Shown: positions 34,111 through 46,439 of the stretch, in pieces
Layout of the letters: each line of letters begins with the position of its first letter
Numbering within the stretch: position 1 is the first letter of the stretch
Origin: Dendrophyllia cribrosa
Lineage: Eukaryota > Cnidaria > Anthozoa > Scleractinia > Dendrophylliidae
Direction of reading: 5' to 3'
Assembly (NCBI GenBank): GCA_024195265.1
Contig: JAJLRJ010000008.1
Coordinates: 9,691,501 to 9,755,500 of the forward strand
DNA: 64,000 nucleotides
Notes under the pieces: generated by a model
What the model was told of the DNA's origin: nothing
Database searches by the model: none
The model's input: only the letters and a program-made list of their open reading frames with translations
Translations under genes and position numbers: made by a program

Positions 34111-36481
34111 ATGATATGATATGATATGATATGATATGATATGATAAAAACGATAAAATTAAAGCAAAGATGATGTGGTCGTCTGCAGAATTACAGTACA
34201 AAATAAAACTGCTATAAAAAACAAAATTAGAAAATAAAGTTCGTTTATATATCAAATATCAAAAGGTTCACAACTGGCGAATACAGACCTGTTGGCTGGT
34301 TACAAAGCGCGGTCGAGGGAATTTGTTGTATGCTGCAGCTTCAGAAAAGTCAACGATCTTATATAGCTTTTAGCCTTAGGGAACTAGTTCCGTTCTAATA
34401 GTCTCAGTTAGAAAATTTACTGATTCACAAGTCTCACTTCAAGTTTTTTAATTCTCAAAATGACCAATCATAATCTTGGATCAGTGGTCTGTTATCCCAA
34501 TTAAGGTGATTCCTCAGTATTGCACTGCGCATCCTGTACTGCGCATAACACACGTAATTCGCAACATCGGCAGCATTAAAACATGGCTGCTTTTTTGGCC
34601 GGAAACCTCACCAGGCATAAAAATGGGCGCTTCATAAAATCATCAGTGAAAAAAAGAACTGAAATTTTGTTTCAAGATCTAGAGAGAAAAAGAAAATCAA
34701 ACGACAGTGTAAGCGCCTGCAAGGACTGCAAGCTCGTTAGAAAATATTTTCTCTCTAACGAGCATGGTGACCTATATTTTTTATTGCATCATTTTGATGT
34801 TAAATTAATGCTTTTTAAGTTAAAAAAGTTAAAAAAAATTCCTCGACAGGAAAAAAAGATATCGCTAAAAACGTTCTCAAATCAGTTACTCGTGGGAGCA
34901 AATTGATGATCTTGAAAACATGGACGCGAGGAATGTTTTGAGTCCGTGTCATTTGAAGATGTTTGACTTTTTTATAACTTTTATTTCAAAGTGTTTCCAT
35001 ATGGTGGAGACTTTAACCTATCAAGTTTTTTGGAAGAATTGTAAACTTTGCTTTCACGGGTTACCGGGAAAAGAAACATGAACCGATCAAATAATGACGT
35101 GCGTGATCGGTATTGCTATAGGCATAAATGGGGCAACATTGGTCCATCATATCTCTTTACCGAGCATGGTGACCTATCTTTCTTATTGAATTTTTCGAAA
35201 CAACTTATGGTAGGGAGCTGTTAGGGAAAATTTAAAAAAAATCGTTCGACAACTTTTATTTCTGAGGAATCACCTTAAAATAACCACATGTACTTTATCA
35301 ACACAATACAATACATTTTGAATATTTTAAGCGACAATGTTGGAACTTCTAGATTCAGTATTATTGTAATTACAATCTTTCTGTGATGTAACGCGTTGCC
35401 CATGACTTGAACTCGGGTAAACTGTGAAACAACCCCAGCTTGTGGTTAGAGCCTGCCCCTTTCATATCAATCAATCGTACATCTATCTTTGCATTTTTTT
35501 CAGAAGCCAAAGATGAAGAAGATGAAGAACAATACGATTATCCTGAAAGCGATGAAGCCACTAAAGATGAAGAACAAGATTATCCTGAAAGCGATGAAGC
35601 CACTAAAGATGAAGAACAAGATTATCCTGAAAGCGATGAAGCCACTAAAGATGAAGAACAAGATTATCCTGAAAGCGATGAAGCTACTGAAGAGGACGAA
35701 CAACAAGATTATCCTGAAAGCGATGAAGCCACTAAAGATGAAGAACAAGATTATCCTGAAAGCGATGAAGCCACTAAAGATGAAGAACAAGATTATCCTG
35801 AAAACGATGAAGCTACTGAAGAGGACGAACAACAAGATTATCCTGAAAGCGATGAAGCCACTGAAGAGGAAGAACAAGATTATCCTGAAAGCGATGAAGC
35901 CACTGAAAAGGAAGCCGCTGAAGAGGAAGTCGCTGATGCTGCTGAGGAAACCAACCCATTGGAAGGTAAAAGTGGTTTCACTATCTCTTACTTCACGCTG
36001 TTTAGAGGGGTTATGTTAAACTTTTTAGTGTTGCTACAACTAACCAATAGACATTATTTATTTATGATCAATGGGAACCTCAAAATGTTGGTCCCGTTTT
36101 GTTTAAAATTATTCTACTAGTGCTCTAAGAGTAAAAATAAGTGTCTTGGGCTGCAGATGGCCAGGATGGAAATGGATTGCAACTTCCCAATTTTCTCCCG
36201 TTTATCGCCTGGTGTCTTGAAAAACTATCTAAATCTCTCAATATGGTTGATTCTCTTTTCGAAACATTACTTGATATCGTCCTCTTGTTGTTCGATGAAC
36301 ATTTCGTGAATGACAAAGGTAATTAGTTATAATTTTGGGCTGCTTTTACCGAAAATTAAACTGCAAAGTCCCTTTGACATAACTCATTTCATACCAAACG
36401 CATTCGCAGAATGGCCATTCCTAATCCGTTTAATCAGTGGTCTTTTATCCCAAATAAAAATACCCGCATGTACTCCCGGGG

Positions 36482-36512
<31 letters not shown>

Positions 36513-37046
36513 TACTCAACAACGTTTTGTACGGGGATGCTTCGCCCCGAGGTCCAAACCGTTACCCTTTCATATACCGTTTTTGACAGAAAAGGTACCC
36601 CTTTCATATACCTTTCATTGAAAATGGTACCCCTTTCATATAGCCTTTACGCGCGTCTGATATATTTTGAAAGGCGCTTTTTATAATACTTAGATGGCGG
36701 TTTTCCCTACCTTTTTTATACTTCAACTCGTGTTTTCGCTGCCCTTTCCTATTCTTTGTGAAATCCCTACCCTTTCATATACTTCAACTCGTAAAATCCC
36801 TACCCTTTCATATACCTCCAGCATAAAAAAAGTACCCCTTTCAGGCGGAGCATCCCCCTATAACCCATTATAGGGAGTACTGCATATTTTAACCATTTTA
36901 AATTTAATTATTTTAAATTTATTCTATTTCTTTTTTATTTTAAGCAACCATTATAAATTTAATATGTTTCAGGGCTAGCTTAAGTTTTATGCATGTAAAG
37001 CGCACTTGATCATTATCATGTAAAGTAGCGCTATATAAATTTTCAA

Positions 37047-37090
<44 letters not shown>

Positions 37091-39116
37091 CAATTCCGTC
37101 CCTCGAGGTTTGATGCGATAAATTCCAATTCCATCCGCAATTCGAGGGCCACAGGCTTATCAGTCTCTGAGACTGTTAAGTGCATGGTACCCTCGTTAAA
37201 CAAAGTTGATTTATTTTATTTTGATTTTATTCATAAATACAAATTTTTAAAATCATTCATGGAGAGGCTTGCTAAATTAAATCGGGACGAAGTTTTTATG
37301 AAGAAAATGTCCTTTCTAGAATGACTTTAGTCCCATTTGATCACATTGCTTGTATAGCAAATCAGCGACCAGGTCATCTGACCCTATAGTTAATAATGAG
37401 GTGTCACTTGTAAAGTTGGGTCGGGTTGCACCTTTCCAAACAACTCACATGATTCGTTAAGAAAACTATAGAACAAACAACGGAACAATGGACCCTAGCC
37501 CTGAAAACAATAGAGCTGCGGGTCATTCATGTGCAATGAAATTAGAGGTTCGGAAGAGGTGCAACCTTACTGGTAAAGTTGCCTTCAGCAATGTAGTTGT
37601 TTTTCTGTTAACTTCAAACTTTTAATTTTTAATCCTCTTTACTTTAGAATCTAACCAAGAAAGTGATGCAAATCTGCTTGAAAATAACACCCCTGCTGTG
37701 TTGCGCTGTGGTGTATACAACCCTCGACTTCAAAAGTGCTGCTATGGACGGGTCATCGCCAAGCGTGTTACATGCCTACGTTCAAGATGTGGTCTTGTTT
37801 ACTACAACCCATTGGTCCAGAAGTGCTGTTATGGAAGGCTCATCTCCAAGCGTGCTACATGCCTACGTTCAAGATGTGGCCTTGTTTACTACAACCCATT
37901 GATCCTCAAGTGCTGCTATGGAAGGCTCATCTCCAAGCGTGCTACATGTCTACGTCCAAGATGTGGTCTTGTTTACTACAACCCATCGATCCTCAAGTGC
38001 TGTTATGGAAGGCTCATCTCCAAGCGTGCTACATGCCTACGTCCAAGATGTGGCCTTGTTTACTACAACCCATTGATCCTCAAGTGCTGCTATGGACGGG
38101 TCATCTCCAAGCGTGCTACATGCCTACGTCCAAGATGTGGTCTTGTTTACTACAACCCATTGATCAAGAAGTGCTGTTTTGGAAGGCTCATCCCCAAGCG
38201 TGCAACATGTCTACGTCCAAGATGTGGTCTTGTTTACTACAACCCATCGATCCTCAAGTGCTGTTATGGAAGGCTCATCTCCAAGCGTGCTACATGCCTA
38301 CGTCCAAGATGTGGTCTTGCGTATTACAACCCATTGATCCAGAAGTGCTGCTATGGACGGGTCATCTCCAAGCGTGCTATATGCCTACGTCCAAGATGTG
38401 GTCTTGCGTATTACAACCCATTGATCCAGAAGTGCTGCTACGGACGGGTCATCTCCAAGCGTGCTATATGCCTACCTCGTCAAAGATGTGGTCTTGCGTA
38501 TTACAACCCATTGATCCAGAAGTGCTGCTATGGACGGGTCATCTCCAAGCGTGCTATATGCCTACCTCGTCAAAGATGCGGTCTTGCATATTACTCCCCG
38601 CTGACGCAAAAGTGCTGCTATGGACGGGTCATCTCCAAGCGTGCTACATGCCTACGTCCAAGATGTGGTCTTGCGTATTACAACCCATTGATCCAGAAGT
38701 GCTGCTATGGACGGGTAATCTCCAAGCGTGCTATATGCCTACCTCGTCAAAGATGCGGTCTTGCATATTACTCCCCGCTGACGCATAAGTGCTGTTTTGG
38801 ACGGGTCATCCCCAAGCGTGCTACATGCCTATCTCGGCCAAGATGCGGTGTAATTTACTACAACCCATTGATCCACAAGTGCTGTTTTCGAAAGCTTATC
38901 TCCAAGCATGCTATATGCTTACCTCGTCCAAGATGCGGTCTTGTTTACTACAACTCACTGATCCACAGGTGTTGTTATGGAAAGCTCATCCCAAAGCGTG
39001 CTACATGCCTATCACGTCCAATATGTGGTCTTGCGTATTACAACCCACTGACGCATAAGTGCTGTTATAACCGTGTCGTCCCCAAGCTTTCCTGGTGTAA
39101 ATACAGCAAAGGATAA
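32459..39116 (+). CDS. Secreted galaxin-like protein with acidic and cysteine repeats
   Basis: Six exons, all joined in phase 1: 32459-32654, 32813-32974, 33953-34033, 35504-35965, 36157-36318 and 37648-39116 (843 residues). The start is the ATG opening MAGVVRGIVFLLTVFAVINA, a signal peptide; an in-frame upstream GTG is not used. Exons 2-4 encode acidic repeats, mainly DYPESDEATKDEEQ (14 residues), about nine copies in exon 4. Exon 5 is a short hydrophobic insert without repeats. Exon 6 carries 16 repeats of 29-30 residues of the form RCGLVYYNPLIQKCCYGR then VISKRATCL, each with a Cys pair and two single Cys. Tandem CC-containing repeats with YNPL define galaxins, components of coral skeletal organic matrix; an acidic N-terminal region plus galaxin repeats resembles the galaxin-like proteins of Acropora. 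A calcification role is inferred. AATAAA occurs near 39430. Confidence 0.88.
34051..34145 (+). repeat. (GAT)n then (ATGAT)n microsatellite in galaxin-like intron 3
   Basis: About 20 GAT units run into about seven ATGAT units, starting 18 bases after the exon 3 donor. Confidence 0.95.
34501..35278. mobile_element. Element with TTAAGGTGATTCCTCAG ends in galaxin-like intron 3
   Basis: Inverted ends TTAAGGTGATTCCTCAG and CTGAGGAATCACCTTAA enclose about 778 bp. Inside, GAGCATGGTGACCTAT occurs twice (about 34759 and 35163). A 107-residue frame (34583-34906, rich in Lys, starting MAAFLAGNLTRHKNGRFIKS) could be a remnant of a transposon-coded protein, but I cannot name it. Confidence 0.75.
36470..36881. 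repeat. G-run repeat element with TACCCCTTTCATATACC units
   Basis: A near-continuous G tract at 36478-36513 is followed by at least five degenerate copies of ACCCCTTTCATATACC. The ends GTACTCCC and GGGAGTAC are inverted. Similar in design to 8092-8488. Confidence 0.6.
36980..37088 (+). repeat. LINE-like 3' tail with (ATT)n
   Basis: AAGCGCACTTGATCATTATC and GCGCTATATAAATTTTCAAT precede about 13 ATT units, like the 3' end at 48615-48680 of the LINE below. Only the tail is present. Confidence 0.6.
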
Positions 39117-39994
39117 AGCCACAAGAAAACTGCCTTGAAGTAAAGTGAAAACTAAAACCAAGTAGTCTTTAATTTCTTAAAGATTTTCAATGAAGTCCAC
39201 TGTGATTTTACATAAATCATTTAGGGATGGAGTTTGGCTTTTGTTTAATTGCTGTAAGTTAAATTCTTGTGTAATAATTTCGTATTAACAAGCCGCGGAA
39301 AAACAGTTAATATTAGATTTACAGTTGAAAAGCAGTTTTCGAATCTGTGGACTTTCTGTACTTTAACAATGCTAATAATACCCATCTTTGTTTGGTGATC
39401 ATTGTAAACATTGCCTATTTTAAAAGTGGTAATAAATTAAAAGGCAGTTTCTAGTTGTTTGTTATTGAAGAGCGGATAATGCAGAGTGAAAAAAAAAACA
39501 ATAGACAGCAATGGAAACTCACATTTTTCCTTAAAATCATTCCCTCGAATTGGTTTTAGACAGGCCTAAGCAGACCCTATGGGTCTGTGGTCGCGACATA
39601 TCGGAAACCTTCAGATACTCGTCCAATGTCTTTTCCAGGGTCCTCTCTCTTCAGCTACGTTGCTGAAAAGGGAGGACCCTGGAACTGGCCGATCAGAGGC
39701 TCATTGATAATAGTTTTCAACAATGGCTGATTTTGTGTTAGTCCCCAATTTTCCATTAGTGCCTTTTTAAGGTTACGCACTGACGGGTGGTGTGTTGTTA
39801 CAAATGGCAATATTTTATCGCAAGAGTTTCAGTTTTCTTTTCTTTACGTGTCGCGTTTCTTCCGACAAAACCAACTTCTGTTAATGATTTCTCTAAAATC
39901 TTATACGGAAAACCACTGGGCCCGGTTGTTCGAAAGTCGGTTAACGCTAACCCAAGATTACAACTTTTAAGTTGTTATCTTGGGTTAAATCTTA
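39117..39994. other. 3' flank of galaxin-like gene, two hairpins, no gene
   Basis: Apart from the polyadenylation signal, holds a 50-nt hairpin at 39634-39683 (TCCAGGGTCCTC with GAGGACCCTGGA) and a second at about 39951-39987 (TAACCCAAGAT with ATCTTGGGTTA). Both look like short dispersed repeats rather than RNA genes. Confidence 0.55.
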
Positions 39995-40752
39995 AAAAGG
40001 TGGCTGAACACAGTTTCACTGTAGCTATGCGTCATTCATTGTCATTTTAAAACTACTAAAGTCTGGGCGCCCCAAATTGGCGAGGCATACGATTAAGCAA
40101 CAAGCTATATATTTTGATATTTTTGTTGAGCTTTTAGGGTGTTTCCATGGCAACACGGTGGATTGTAAATCAGCCTGCAATATTTGTTTCGTTTATTTCA
40201 GAAAATCTAGTCGTTAGATTTTGTCCATCATTTGTCTTCAGTAAACTCGTAAAAATATTCGCATGTTAACACTGGTCTCATGTAATTTTAACAGAGGGAT
40301 CTTCCGTAATTTGTGGTTTTGTAAAAATCTCCTCTGTTAGATTTCGAATTTCTGATGGCAGGTGAATTCGGCATATTCGGAACTATTATTGTGCCAAATT
40401 TTGTGAAATTCTAACGAGTGGTTCTGTAGAAATCAGCACATTTCCGAGGAAAGTCGCTAAAATATCCAGTCACAATTTTTTGGTCAACTGCGCATGCGTT
40501 GCATTTGACTGGGTTCTCGATCCAAAGACAAAAACGACCAAAAAGGCAGTGTATTTCTTCAATGGTTCTATAAATTATCCATTGATTCAACAAACATTTT
40601 TACGAACAACAAATTGTTTGATTTCAAGACGAAAAACAATACTTTCGCTATCCACGCTAAGCACGTTTGTTTTTCTCAAAACTCTGCACGTGCTGACTCA
40701 CGTAAGCAGCTGAAATTGAAAGGTGCGTGCAAACTGTGTTCAGCCACCTTAA
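39995..40752 (-). mobile_element. MITE, TTAAGGTGGCTGAA family, copy 2
   Basis: Ends AAGGTGGCTGAACACAGTTT and AAACTGTGTTCAGCCACCTT; the body is the inverse of 21324-22148, slightly shorter. It is inserted beside the hairpin repeat at 39951-39987. Confidence 0.85.
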
Positions 40753-42425
40753 CCGAGGATTTAATTTCTCATGTTAGAAGTGTTTACAAAACGTTATTTT
40801 AAACTACACGCGAAGACATGATGATGATACACGATTTGATGTTTCACGCAACACGTTGCAAGGTAAGAAAAGTGGAATCAAAAATCATCCACGTACTATG
40901 TTGGACGGAAACAAATTTTGAAACAACAATTTGGCGCGCTACAAATTGCTTCGTCTTCTTTTAGTTGTTTGACTTAAATGTTTGCGCATATAAAGATAAA
41001 TAAAGAAAGATGGTAATTGTTAAGCTGGGTAATGAAATGAGAAAGATGTGATGTAAATCATGTTACGAACGTGGGCCAAAGAAAAATCGGATCTTCACAG
41101 TACGCAAGATGCATGTCATACATGAACCTTGTATATGGCCTAACTCGCCACGAGTCTCACGTAACTCAGTGGTTACCTTCACGTTATCAAAATCAAAAAG
41201 TGATCATTTGTCTAAGAAGTGGTTTGCGAAGTCTGGAATATACATATTCAATATGATCTTGCATAGCAGTGCTAAATTACTATTACGATGAGTTTCCCTG
41301 AAATGTTTCTCCATTAGGCCGGTTACCAGTGAACGCAGGACGTCTGTGCACATACAGAGAAACGTGATGAGGAAGAACGCTTAGATGACAGGCTTATTGC
41401 GCAGGCGTTGTATTTAATGATTTAAGAAAAAAGATTAAGCTCGTTCTATGGAATACTCAAAAGAACTTGCGTCATCATAAAAAAAAATGGTTTGCGTGCG
41501 CTTTCTGGTTTGGATCTTTGCAGATTGCTAAAAAACTGTTACAGGCTAACTTTTATAATTATCCAAAGGCCTTCTCTTTGTTGTAGATATAGATCAGGCA
41601 ATTATGTGTAAGTTGTGCTTTTTTAAAGAAACTGCGTGAAATAGCAAGGTCCTTGCGATGTGGACTAGAGCTACATACATGTGCACTTTCTAAAAAGTTT
41701 TTTCCCTTGTAAATGTTTTAGTTTTTTTTGTCCAGTAAATTGTTCGTAATCTCAATCCAAAATTCAATGAAACGAGAATGTTGAGTAAAAGCCTACCTTT
41801 AGGGGTCTGTACAGTGTCCCAAATGCAGCTTCCACAGGTTCATTGTTGTCAGTAAGAAGTTCGTAAATCCGTACACTGTAGGAAAAGGCTTTCCCGTAAA
41901 CAAAAATCCCCGCGCCATGTTCTCCTTCACCTTAAACTGTTTTATAGACGTGGTCAAACAACTATTGGCTATACAGTGTATGTGTACAAAACACTTTCAG
42001 TCACGGTTGATCCGTCTATACTCTGCGCTCAACGCGGACGAAATCGTTCAGTACAGGTTTGGAAAATAAACGCCCAGTGTGCTTAGTTGTTATGACAACG
42101 CGCGTTCTGTTTATTTGTGACGCAGATGGAGAGAAACCTGGGCTCAAAATCATTAAACGCAAAACAAAATAAAAATATATTGCTATTATATTACTTGTTA
42201 CTACATGTATATTTGTTACTCTTTTGTTTTGTTGTTTTTGTTATTTCTTTTTTTATAAAGGCACATATTCTTCCTTAACACTTTTCCGCCTGTAAACAGG
42301 TAGGTTATCTTTGGACGAGGTTTCATGATTCCTGTTCCAGATTTATACAATTCCATAATGGTGTCCCACAATTCATTACGATGGAAACACACCAGCAAGC
42401 GTTATGCAAAATGGCGCCCTTTACC
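40753..42425. other. No recognised gene
   Basis: AT-rich with frames up to about 62 residues that I cannot support. Confidence 0.5.
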
Positions 42426-44250
42426 ACAGGCTTCCCAAGCTACATACGTGGTGTATGCGACAGCTTGTGTATACAGAGAAATGTATGGGAAAATCACGGA
42501 TTCTCTAAAATTGGGTAAATAACTATCTATTTTGAAATAAAGTTTACCTACCCCAAATGTGTCGCTTACTTGTGTCTTGTACTGAATTTGAAGCCATTCC
42601 GACGCCATTTAGCGAAGTTATTCGAAGTCGTTGTCTCTCCTTCTAAAAAGAAGGAAAGGCAGACCACTGCATCGATCGCTGGCCAGAGGTCACTCCACAA
42701 ATCGCTCTCTCCTCAAAAGGAAAAGTCCCGAATCGCAATAAAACCAACAGTTTCATAGAGCCCAATAAATTTCACTCCACATACGTGCGCTTCGGCGGTC
42801 GAAAGACTCGTAAAGAACGAGATATTTTGCTTTAAATTCGCCTATTCGGCTTTCCAGATATGCTTGTGATGGACCTGGCGCCAACGGTCGTTACTCAACG
42901 ACAAGTATCTGGTTTCATCCTCAACTCTGATTGGTCCATTTGAACCAAGTCACGCGCTGACAACACGACCCTCCACCGGAGGGAAAGGTACATTTGTCAC
43001 GAATCAAGTGTCACACTAGGGCTCCCAAGGGATGTTTTCTGAAAGCTGTATTGTTCGCAATAGCCAATCACAGCCATGTTTACATATTCAAATTTGTATC
43101 GAGTAGTTTTCCCTTAGCATAACAGTTGAAATTCACTGAACTCCATCGTTGTGTTGGCTCGATATGTTTTCTTAAATATGTCTTCGGCTTTGCGGGAGAA
43201 GAACGATCGTGACTTGCCACAGAACTCTCTAAACGTAAACAGAACAAGAGGGTCGCCTGTGTCTGAAAAAGACGATGCACTTTATGCGAAATGGAAGCTT
43301 TGGCTGATTTCTCATTACCAGTTTAAGTACGAATCGACAACGGCCATCAGAAGAATAGTTGAACATTCGACGAGCGTCGATCAAAAACTACATTTTGTAT
43401 GATTGCGGCTTCAGCCCATTTTGGATGCAAATGCGTGCAGAGAACTAATGCGATGGAGCGAACTTATTGTGATAATTCAAGGAAATTTTTCGAATAAAGT
43501 TGAGTGAAACTCTTGAATGCTCGCGAATATCTTGCTTTATTTTGCACGTGGAGGAGTCAGATTTATCTTTACGCGGGTTTTCCCCAACATATGTAAACAT
43601 GGCTGTGATTGGCTATTGCGAACAATACAGCTTTCAGAAAACATCCCTTGGGAGCCCTAGTGTGACACTTGATTCGTGACAAATGTACCTTTCCCTCCGG
43701 TGGAGGGTCAAGTGTCAGCGCGTGACTTGGTTCAAATGGACCAATCAGAGTTGAGGATGAAACCAGATACTTGTCGTTGAGTAACGACCGTTGGCGCCAG
43801 GTCCATCACAAGCATATCTGGAAAGCCGAATAGGCGAATTTAAAGCAAAATATCTCGTTCTTTACGAGTCTTTCGACCGCCGAAGCGCACGTATGTGGAG
43901 TGAAATTTATTGGGCTCTATGAAACTGTTGGTTTTATTGCGATTCGGGACTTTTCCTTTTGAGGAGAGAGCGATTTGTGGAGTGACCTCTGGCCAGCGAT
44001 CGATGCAGTGGTCTGCCTTTCCTTCTTTTTAGAAGGAGAGACAACGACTTCGAATAACTTCGCTAAATGGCGTCAGAATGGCTTCAAATTCAGTACAAGA
44101 CACAAGTAAGCGACACATTTGAGGTAGGTAAACTTTATTTCAAAATAGATAGTTATTTACCCAATTTTAGAGAATCCGTGATTTTCCCATACATTTCTCT
44201 GTATACACAAGCTGTTGCATACACCACGTATGTAGCTTGGGAAGCCTGTG
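42426..44250. repeat. 1.8-kb palindrome with about 660-bp arms
   Basis: Bases 42426-43087 are the near-exact inverse of 43588-44250, with few differences, around a 500-bp unique spacer. Each arm carries the same frame, reading MASEWLQIQYKTQ outward (minus from 42608, plus from 44067), followed in frame by sequence that may be intronic (GTAAGCGAC after YKTQ). This could be a foldback transposon with long inverted repeats or a head-to-head duplicated 5' exon and promoter. No flanking duplication was identified. Confidence 0.8.
43178..43402 (+). CDS. Short hypothetical frame in palindrome spacer
   Basis: 74 codons from ATG at 43178 (MSSALREKNDRDLPQ) to a stop at 43402. It is the only sizeable frame in the unique spacer. 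No domain is recognised and no splice partner is evident. It may be a gene fragment captured by the foldback structure or chance. Confidence 0.25.
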   Translation: MSSALREKNDRDLPQNSLNVNRTRGSPVSEKDDALYAKWKLWLISHYQFKYESTTAIRRIVEHSTSVDQKLHFV

Positions 44251-46439
44251 CCTTTACTGAGTTTCATTGAGCGCTTTTGGCTGTTTCTTCTTCTTCGTTT
44301 GTTTGTAGTTGTTGTCGCTTTTGAGGTTTTTGTCTGTAAAGGTAAGATATCTTTTCTTTAATAGCTTAACAGGGTAGAAGGCACTTTTCAACGGTATAAT
44401 GACAGAGCCGATCAACTCTTTAAACAAAATGGAGATTTTGAGTTTTGATTTTGATTTTTTCAATACGATCCGTCGTAGTCTGTACAATGCAATATTTTAA
44501 ACCGTTATATACATTTGGTGAGTAATTATACTAATATCTTTTTATCGAATGCCGAGAATTGGCAGTGATAAACGGCATGTAAGCTCTTATGATTGTGGTT
44601 TGCAATAGTACGCCAGTACGCCATGGGCTGTTAAAACTCATGACGTAGATCTTCAGCATAATCCACATAGAACGCAGACTGGTGACAAAGGCATAATTCT
44701 GACATCTGGGGGTTCTGGGGGCATGCTTCCCCAGGTAAATATGAAAAACAAGCCTTCTGAAATGGAAATGGTTAGAATATGATTTAAGGATGTTTGCGCT
44801 AATTGTTTATGCGCATCCTTACTGTGCATGCAATTCACGAGGCAATTCCATGCTGCGTCATGCACAAGCGTGAAAAAAATGAACAAAAAATCAATGTAGG
44901 AAGTTTAATTTTTTTCCATTTTTCTACCCGTGTGACATCGAATCCTGCCAACCCGTGGCTGTCAGAGTTTGCAAATGCCGTCGTTTAAAGATTAGATTTC
45001 CTTTAGGAGACGTCACCAGTTGAATGAATTTGCTTAACAGACCTACTCGCATAAAATTTGGGAAAGAAAGTTGCATTTTAGAGATTCATTTGCAATATTT
45101 TTAGATGAAAAGACATTGGGGTCTTATGCTGTAAGGAAGACCAATTTGACAAAATTAGGGTCGCCTTTCGGATATCTTATCTCAGAAATGAAGTCAGTGA
45201 CCCCCCATGTTTTTTTGCGTTTCTGGCACGAATAATTCACAATAATGCTTAAACACGTTTAAACTCATTGCCAATGGATGAGCTTGGGGAAAGTGTCTCA
45301 GATATGGTGGAGCCAGATGTGATTTAAGCTGAGCGTGCAGGTATCCATGGCAACCATGAGAGCAGCAACCACCAGGCACTGTCACACTGATAAAATCAAT
45401 GGAGATACTTACCAGACCCAAATACTTACCAAGACGGAGAGAGATGGGGGGAGGTGTGGGAGCAGGAAAGTACACTGTAAACGACAAGCACAAGGGCTAA
45501 ATGCAAACTGCACGTCCAGCACAGCTGGAACACAGAACATGTCCGGCCTCTAACCCCCCCCCCCCCCCCCCCCCCCTCCCCCTTGAATATGCAACCCTAT
45601 GTGCGTGGCCACCACGGGGAGCCGCTGACCAGCATTAGCTCGAGTCTAACTTATAATAAAATAGCACCTACCTGCCCATATTTTTTTTAGATCAGCACCT
45701 GTTTTCTGTTTAGGACACTCTTAGCCAATGGTAGTTCTACATGTACATTCACTTAGAGAAATTAACAGTAAATGAAAAAGTAGAGCTTTCCCAAAAAGTG
45801 CCCCCATACCATTCCCCTAGTGCTTGCATCCTAGAAAATGAACCCTACATGTACATGTTGCCTGGTGTGTAGGCTATACAAATCATTGTACACTTCTAGG
45901 TCATTCTACATACCATATTTTCTTGATTAAATGCCTAGCCCTGAATAAATGCCAGGTTCATATAAATGCCGGGTCAACAAGGTCAAGTTTTAAATAAACG
46001 CCCCTTGTGTCGTTTATTTGAGGTTCCGGCATATATTTGAGGTATTTGTGCAACTGATTTGGTTACCATGAAGAAGGTAGTTTTTTAAAGTGCATTTGCC
46101 ATTCCACCTAGCAATATGTTCCGTATGCTTTGTTTTAGTGAAAATATATTATTATTTTGATATAAATGGAATTAACCATTTGAAACGTTAACAAATAATG
46201 ACAACAATAGTTTCTTAGTTTATTATACTTCTGAATTTTAATAAGCTTAGTTTGCTAGTATTAAAAACTGTGTAATCCCTATTTTGCTGGAGGTTTTGTC
46301 AAGGGGAATTTCTTTATCGAGATACAAAGTTTGTTGTTTTTATCATCCCGGGTATCACTCCATTGTTTCTTTATCTGAGTTGATTGTACATATGAAAAGA
46401 CAGATAAACGTCTTAAGGTCTGGGAATATCAGTTCAATT
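44251..46439. other. Intergenic, C-run, no gene
   Basis: Contains the G/C motif GGGGGTTCTGGGGGCATGCT near 44702 (related to 57778-57805) and a C-run at 45557-45584. No supported gene. Confidence 0.5.

Larger units (their letters stand above)
36319..37647 (+). other. Intron 5 of galaxin-like gene with G-rich repeat and LINE tail
   Basis: Begins GTAATTAG and ends ACTTTAG. Holds a G-run element at 36470-36881 (GTACTCCC / GGGAGTAC ends, repeated TACCCCTTTCATATACC), then at about 36980-37088 a LINE-like 3' tail (AAGCGCACTTG, AGCGCTATATAAATTT, then (ATT)n). Confidence 0.75.

Noticed and set aside
35489..36019. Lys/Ile-rich frame and its antisense Phe-rich counterpart in galaxin-like exon 4
   Set aside because: Shadows of the 42-bp acidic repeat; the acidic frame has correct splice phase and a signal peptide upstream.
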